Assembly (NCBI GenBank): GCA_043806975.1
Contig: JAZDGL010000070.1
Location: 1 to 23,806, forward strand
DNA: 23,806 bases
DNA from: JAZDGL01 sp043806975
Lineage (GTDB): Bacteria > Patescibacteriota > Minisyncoccia > CAYZDR01
Direction of reading: 5' to 3'
Within the stretch, counting starts at the first letter, position 1. Each line of letters starts with the position of its first letter. Of this stretch, positions 20,036 through 23,806 are shown in pieces. Below the pieces are notes generated by a model that did no database searches, was not told the origin of the DNA, and saw nothing but the letters and a program-made list of their open reading frames with translations. Both the position numbers and the translations under genes were made by a program.

Positions 20036-22744
20036 TTAATAAATTAACGCGCCGTCTCCAACTGTTGCCAGCTCTAAATCAATCGCGTTTATTACATTAG
20101 TCCATTTAAATCCCCTGGAAAGAAACGACTGGGCAGAAGTAAAGCCTCTTTTCTTTCCTCCTGAAATCATATAGATTGTCCTATTCGTCCCTTTCACCAA
20201 AGTTCCATCGGGAAAAGAAAGATTTGGACCAATAGGCAATTTCTTATCATCAGCAGTCGCTTTTACAGTATCTTCCCATTTAAATTTATTAGAGGAAAAA
20301 ACAGCCGGAGTAGGGATTCCTCTTAATTTCCCGTCCACAATTTTAAAAATTGTATTATTTTTATCACCCATATTTATCAGTGTTCCTGAAACATGCGCCC
20401 CCGCTAATTCCACCAAAGGACCCTGCTCATAATTTTTTAGCTCGTCTTTCCCGATAGAAACCAATTTATTCCAAGAATATCCCAAAGAAATAAACGCGCT
20501 AGGGTTGGTCATCCCCCTAACTTTTCCATTCTCAACTAAATACACCGTTTTTTCAACAAGCAAAACCGTCCCATCGGAAAATTTTATATTCTCAGAAATC
20601 GGATATTTTTCCATTTCCGTTTTGCTCTCAATTTCAACTATATTGCTCCAGCTAAATCTTGTTTCAAAAACTTTTTCAGAAGGTATCCCCTTTCGCGACC
20701 CATCTTCAATATACCACACAGTTGGATCATTCTTTAATTTTAATAAAACTCCGTCCGGATAAAACTTTTCTCCAGAATTTTGATTTTGGTTTTGGTTTTG
20801 GTCTTCATTGTTTTGATTTGGGACAGGATCTGAATTTGTAACAGAAAAATTAATTCCATCACTCAAAACATTCCCGACCTTAACTTTAATTTGATAATTC
20901 TGCCCGGCTTGCAAGTAAGCGGGAACAGCAAATTTTATGGAAGTATCCGACCAATAATTTATAGAAGCCCTTACGGCTCCAAAATAAACCGAACCCTGAG
21001 TTGAAGTAAAATTTTTCCCATAAATCGTGATTTCGCTGCTAACTTTTCCAGATGAAGACGAGATTGACGAAATTTTCAACTCTCCTGTATCTTCTTCCTC
21101 CGCATCCGCTTCTTTTGCCAAAACCGTAAAATCGAACGGACTGCTCTGCGAAGTCCCCACTTTTACAATGATCTGAATTTTGCCCGCATTTAAGGTTTTA
21201 GGAATTTCAGCTGAAATTCTTGTTGCTGACCACGATTTAATCTCGGCGTTAGATGTCCCAAATAAAACCGAACCAGTCACAGAACCAAAATTTTCCCCAT
21301 CAATAGAGATAGAATTTCCCGCCCATCCCGAAACAGGATTTAGCGAGATAATTCGCGGAGTTAATTTTTCTTCCTCCATAACCGTAAAAATAACTGCATT
21401 TCCCGTAACATCGGTTTTCACCATTACTTGGATTTTTCCCAAGGCGACAGAGCTGGGAACAACCACCACTATTCTAGTGCTAGACCAATCGCTTATTTGA
21501 GCGGAAATTGAACCAAAATAAACTGACTGGGGGACTGCGCCAAAATTTGTTCCGCTAATTGTAATGGAAGAACCCTTATAAGCTGCGAGCGGAGTTAGCC
21601 CTGAAATATACGGAAAAGTAACTACCGGAGGCGGCGCCGGCGAATTAGTGCCCCCGGAAGAAGCCGCGCTAGTTGTAAACATAAAGTCAGAAGAAGTTGA
21701 AGAATTTCCCGTCGCATCCTTAGAAATCACGCGAAAATGATAAGTTGAGCTAGAAGAAAGCCCCGAAAGATTTGCACTATGATTTTTAGAAAGATTTGAA
21801 TCCAATGTTGTCTTGCTTCCATATTGAATAGTTTTTCCATATTCAACCTGCGAAGTAGCAAACTCATTAGTAGTCCACTTTATAATGGCGCTATCCGCAT
21901 CAACATCTTCAGAACTTACAGCAGTAAATTCCGGACCGCCAGCATCAAGAGTAATTGTATCCGAAAAAGAGCTTGACCAATTTCCTGCGCTATCTTTAAA
22001 CCAAATATATACTGTCTTTAACCCGTCTCCGGAAGACAAGCTCCAAGCTTTGCTGGTTTTATAGCTTTCAACGGTTGCGCTTTCAAAACTATCAGTGTTA
22101 GAAATTTTTATCTCTGAAACGCCGGAAGAATCTGTTGCTGAAATAGTTAAAGTCGTTGATTGCAAAGCGGTTGATTGCGCTCCTGAATTGATTGAAATCG
22201 TCCCCGTTGGAGGAGTAATGTCCACCAAGTCAACCCCCCCGATAGAAACAGCAGCAGAATTCCATGTTCCATTAACATAATTACAACTTGAACCGGAAAG
22301 ATTGCAAATTGCCGTATTTGAAAAAACAAACGAGCTTGCGCCTGGAACGCTTTTTGATCTGAAATTTAATGTCATTAGCCGCCCCGATCCAGAAACCCCG
22401 CCACAAGATACGCCTAAAAACGATATGCCAACAACAAGTTTCCCCGCGGGATTTTCTCTTACCAAAAAAGCAGTTTGGCATCCCGCTTTGGAAAGAAATG
22501 TCCCTTGCGTCGCATTAACAAAGGTTATTAGCGAAGAATTAAAGGTTAAATCAAAACCTGCGCCAAATAAATTTGCCGCGCTAGAAATATCCACACCCAA
22601 AGAAAAATTGGCATCTTGACTAATTGATTGGCTTGCAGGAGTTAAACTCACCGTTTCCGCTAAGACTACTTTATTTTTAACAAAACATCCGAAAAAAACA
22701 ATAACACTAAAAAAAAGCACCTTAAAAATTGATTTTTGTTTCAT
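20036..22744 (-). CDS. Multidomain surface protein: cohesin, FnIII, three IPT/TIG domains and C-terminal repeats
   Basis: This 902-residue secreted protein has a signal peptide (about 1-29). Residues 31-170 form a cohesin-type domain (VSLTPASQSISQDANFSLGV, FGAGFDLTFNSSLITFVN). After a bacterial Ig-like segment (TPPTGTISINSG, about 176-265) comes an FnIII domain (about 270-360, STYHFRVISKDATGN). Three IPT/TIG domains follow (about 375-640), each with a GTNFG-, GENFG- or GKNF-like turn. After an Asn/Gln linker are four repeats (about 660, 720, 783 and 843 onward) of the form DGxLxK...YxIxxGKxRGI...F...FxWxxV. No sortase motif or C-terminal helix is visible, so the repeats may bind the surface. 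The dockerin protein encoded beside it is an obvious candidate partner. Confidence 0.9.
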   Translation of the reverse strand: MKQKSIFKVLFFSVIVFFGCFVKNKVVLAETVSLTPASQSISQDANFSLGVDISSAANLFGAGFDLTFNSSLITFVNATQGTFLSKAGCQTAFLVRENPAGKLVVGISFLGVSCGGVSGSGRLMTLNFRSKSVPGASSFVFSNTAICNLSGSSCNYVNGTWNSAAVSIGGVDLVDITPPTGTISINSGAQSTALQSTTLTISATDSSGVSEIKISNTDSFESATVESYKTSKAWSLSSGDGLKTVYIWFKDSAGNWSSSFSDTITLDAGGPEFTAVSSEDVDADSAIIKWTTNEFATSQVEYGKTIQYGSKTTLDSNLSKNHSANLSGLSSSSTYHFRVISKDATGNSSTSSDFMFTTSAASSGGTNSPAPPPVVTFPYISGLTPLAAYKGSSITISGTNFGAVPQSVYFGSISAQISDWSSTRIVVVVPSSVALGKIQVMVKTDVTGNAVIFTVMEEEKLTPRIISLNPVSGWAGNSISIDGENFGSVTGSVLFGTSNAEIKSWSATRISAEIPKTLNAGKIQIIVKVGTSQSSPFDFTVLAKEADAEEEDTGELKISSISSSSGKVSSEITIYGKNFTSTQGSVYFGAVRASINYWSDTSIKFAVPAYLQAGQNYQIKVKVGNVLSDGINFSVTNSDPVPNQNNEDQNQNQNQNSGEKFYPDGVLLKLKNDPTVWYIEDGSRKGIPSEKVFETRFSWSNIVEIESKTEMEKYPISENIKFSDGTVLLVEKTVYLVENGKVRGMTNPSAFISLGYSWNKLVSIGKDELKNYEQGPLVELAGAHVSGTLINMGDKNNTIFKIVDGKLRGIPTPAVFSSNKFKWEDTVKATADDKKLPIGPNLSFPDGTLVKGTNRTIYMISGGKKRGFTSAQSFLSRGFKWTNVINAIDLELATVGDGALIY

Positions 22745-22774
22745 ATTGATTTAAAAGATTAAATGAGGCGACAG

Positions 22775-22814
22775 ATTATACTTTTATTCTAGCCCCCTAA
22801 AAACAATTTGTAAA
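22775..22814 (-). promoter_or_regulatory. Promoter region of the cohesin protein-rodA unit
   Basis: On the minus strand TTTACA (22814-22809) and TAGAAT (22791-22786) are 17 bases apart. A perfect TATAAT (22780-22775) lies just downstream as an alternative -10 but lacks a good -35. Either gives a leader of about 25-40 bases. Confidence 0.55.
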
Positions 22815-22866
22815 CTAAAATTTGTCAAAATTCATTAAAAGCTGTGGAAAATATAGATAAAAAATA

Positions 22867-22898
22867 AAAAGCCGAGAGTTTTTACCTCATCGGCTTTT
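22867..22898 (-). terminator. Intrinsic terminator downstream of the dockerin gene
   Basis: AAAAGCCGA (22867-22875) pairs with 22890-22898, with a further GAG/CTC pairing inside the loop. On the minus strand it is followed by TTTATTTTTTATC, and on the + strand by GGTTTTTTC, so it may work both ways. Confidence 0.8.
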
Positions 22899-22920
22899 GG
22901 TTTTTTCAAGAAAATTCTTC

Positions 22921-22985
22921 AAATCCCTCTTTCATCTCCCTTCCTGCCTAATGGGCAGACCGCCTTGGGAGGTAAAAAGGGAGAA
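22921..22985. repeat. Degenerate palindromic repeat after the dockerin gene
   Basis: AATCCCTCTTTCATCTCCC, a decayed CTGCCTAATGGGCAGACC plus GCCTTGGGAGG module and AAAAAGGGAGAAATT reproduce part of the MITE-like blocks at 10405 and 17906 without their termini. It reaches to within two bases of the dockerin gene's stop. Confidence 0.7.
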
Positions 22986-22986
22986 A

Positions 22987-23628
22987 TTAGGGAGTATTAA
23001 AAATTCTCCCAAACTGGGGCGCAATAACCCCTAGGTCAAAGAAATTTAGCGTCCCATCGTGATTAAAATCCGCCTTTTGCGAATGAGTTGCAGCAGGAAA
23101 ATCGGGAACATCCACCGCGCAATTTATTGTTAGGTGCGAAATCACCGTATTTAAGGTTTCCCATAAATACTTAAATTCAGCATAATCTTCCCCATCCACC
23201 ATTTGCTGCTCTGGTGGAACACCGTCAGAAGAATCTCCAACAATATTGCCACAAAAAGCGGCAACAAGATTGGAATAATCGCTTTCAAGATTAGCGGTGT
23301 CGTAGGCGGTTACGCAAAAGACCACCCCCCTCTTATAATCCGCATCAGAAATTTTTATACAATAAGAACTTCTAACGGCGGGAACATCTATTGGGACACT
23401 GGCCGACTGGTTCCTGACTACATCAAAGAGGCTTGCATACCTTCTTGCCGTCAAATCCTCCCAGGAATAAGCAGCATAAAGGTGATAGCCCGCTAAATCT
23501 TGCTCTGTATTGGCGTTCCAATTCAGACAGAGCGTTACATCCGCCGCGCACTGCGCGACAGGCCAAAAGCATACCGTTAAAACAACAATCAAACCAAGCA
23601 AAAAAAATTTTATTTGCTTTTTTGGCAT
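22987..23628 (-). CDS. Secreted FnIII protein with C-terminal dockerin
   Basis: This 213-residue protein has a signal peptide (about 1-29, ending AQCAA). Residues 30-125 are an FnIII-like domain (LNWNANTEQDLAGYHLYAAY ... VVFCVTAYDTANLESDYSN). The C terminus is a dockerin: ADFNHDGTLNFFDLG supplies a calcium loop with Asp187, Asn189, Asp191, Asn195 and Asp198. An earlier segment VDGEDYAEFKYLWETLN (144-160) looks like the second half of a first dockerin repeat whose calcium loop has decayed. Dockerins bind cohesins, and the gene next door encodes one. No enzyme domain is present, so this is more likely an adaptor or structural part. GGGGGTG about 8 bases before the ATG is the ribosome site. Confidence 0.82.
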   Translation of the reverse strand: MPKKQIKFFLLGLIVVLTVCFWPVAQCAADVTLCLNWNANTEQDLAGYHLYAAYSWEDLTARRYASLFDVVRNQSASVPIDVPAVRSSYCIKISDADYKRGVVFCVTAYDTANLESDYSNLVAAFCGNIVGDSSDGVPPEQQMVDGEDYAEFKYLWETLNTVISHLTINCAVDVPDFPAATHSQKADFNHDGTLNFFDLGVIAPQFGRIFNTP

Positions 23629-23648
23629 ATAAAAACACCCCCTTTATT

Positions 23649-23678
23649 TTTATATTTATTTAAAAGAACATTTTTCAA
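23649..23678 (-). promoter_or_regulatory. Candidate promoter of the dockerin gene
   Basis: On the minus strand TTGAAA (23678-23673) and TATAAA (23654-23649) are 18 bases apart, giving a short leader that contains the G-rich ribosome site. The region is A/T-rich, so the call is moderate. Confidence 0.45.
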
Positions 23679-23692
23679 TTTTTCAATTTTAA

Positions 23693-23721
23693 TTGACAAA
23701 ATATGAAATAAATTGTATTAT
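23693..23721 (+). promoter_or_regulatory. Promoter of the gene starting at 23802
   Basis: A perfect TTGACA (23693-23698) and TATTAT (23716-23721) are 17 bases apart. Transcription from near 23728 gives a leader of about 74 bases that ends in AGGAG (23791-23795). Confidence 0.75.
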
Positions 23722-23801
23722 TATGTTATCATAAAGTTTAAAATTTGCCAAATTTTAGAAATTTTTTGAAGTTTTTTTGAAAATTTAAAAAGGAGAAAAA
23801 A

Positions 23802-23806
23802 ATGAA
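23802..23806 (+). CDS. Start of a gene that continues beyond the window
   Basis: An ATG at 23802 follows AGGAG by 6 bases and has a strong promoter upstream. Only the first codon and two further bases are present, so the product cannot be named. Confidence 0.5.

Noticed and set aside
20779..20815. Phase-variable hexamer repeat in the Asn/Gln linker of the cohesin protein
   Set aside because: The repeat unit is six bases, so changes in copy number keep the frame; it would alter only linker length.

Overview
The window reads as a piece of an A+T-rich Patescibacteria (Candidate Phyla Radiation, probably Parcubacteria-like) chromosome carrying an integrated mobile element. The assignment rests on the short EF-Ts (148 aa), the compact rpsB-tsf and rpmE-prfA-prmC clusters, the cohesin/dockerin and IPT-type surface proteins, and families of G/C-rich palindromes scattered between and inside genes. 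TGA works as a normal stop, so there is no sign of the UGA recoding of Gracilibacteria/Absconditabacteria. The taxonomic call is inference from gene content and style.

Left part (1-10194, all on the + strand): the end of an alpha/beta-hydrolase-like gene, then a divergent Mur-ligase-like protein closed by an intrinsic terminator that overlaps its own stop codon. After a strong promoter comes an XRE repressor / ImmA-IrrE metalloprotease pair, the module that controls excision in ICEBs1-type elements. Next is a hairpin-rich spacer and a small ORF coupled to a protein resembling filamentous-phage gene II/X replication initiators. A second promoter with a 13-bp tandem repeat drives a tight four-gene unit: small HTH protein, type III restriction-modification Mod and Res, and a large serine recombinase. 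The last 12 codons of the recombinase are the antisense of the 3' end of a tRNA-Asn gene. I read this as an integrative, possibly rolling-circle-replicating element inserted at tRNA-Asn, carrying a type III R-M system. Its left end was not found in the window.

Middle part (10156-15575): tRNA-Asn and tRNA-Thr, a MITE-like composite repeat, then rpsB-tsf-TPR protein (minus strand) divergent from rpmE-prfA-small Cys-rich membrane protein-prmC (plus strand). The divergent promoters lie so close to the start codons that both ribosomal-protein mRNAs should be essentially leaderless. prmC carries three in-frame insertions made of palindromic repeats.

Right part (15600-23806, mostly minus strand): a 39-residue Lys/Ala histone-H1-like gene with its own promoter, strong ribosome binding site and terminator; a secreted coiled-coil/lytic transglycosylase fusion with an upstream zinc-ribbon gene; a second MITE-like repeat whose terminal inverted repeats covary with those of the first; and an apparent operon of cohesin/FnIII/IPT surface protein, membrane-anchored FxLYD-like protein and RodA. 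Next to it is a gene for a secreted FnIII/dockerin protein, giving an adjacent cohesin-dockerin pair, and finally the promoter and first codon of a + strand gene.
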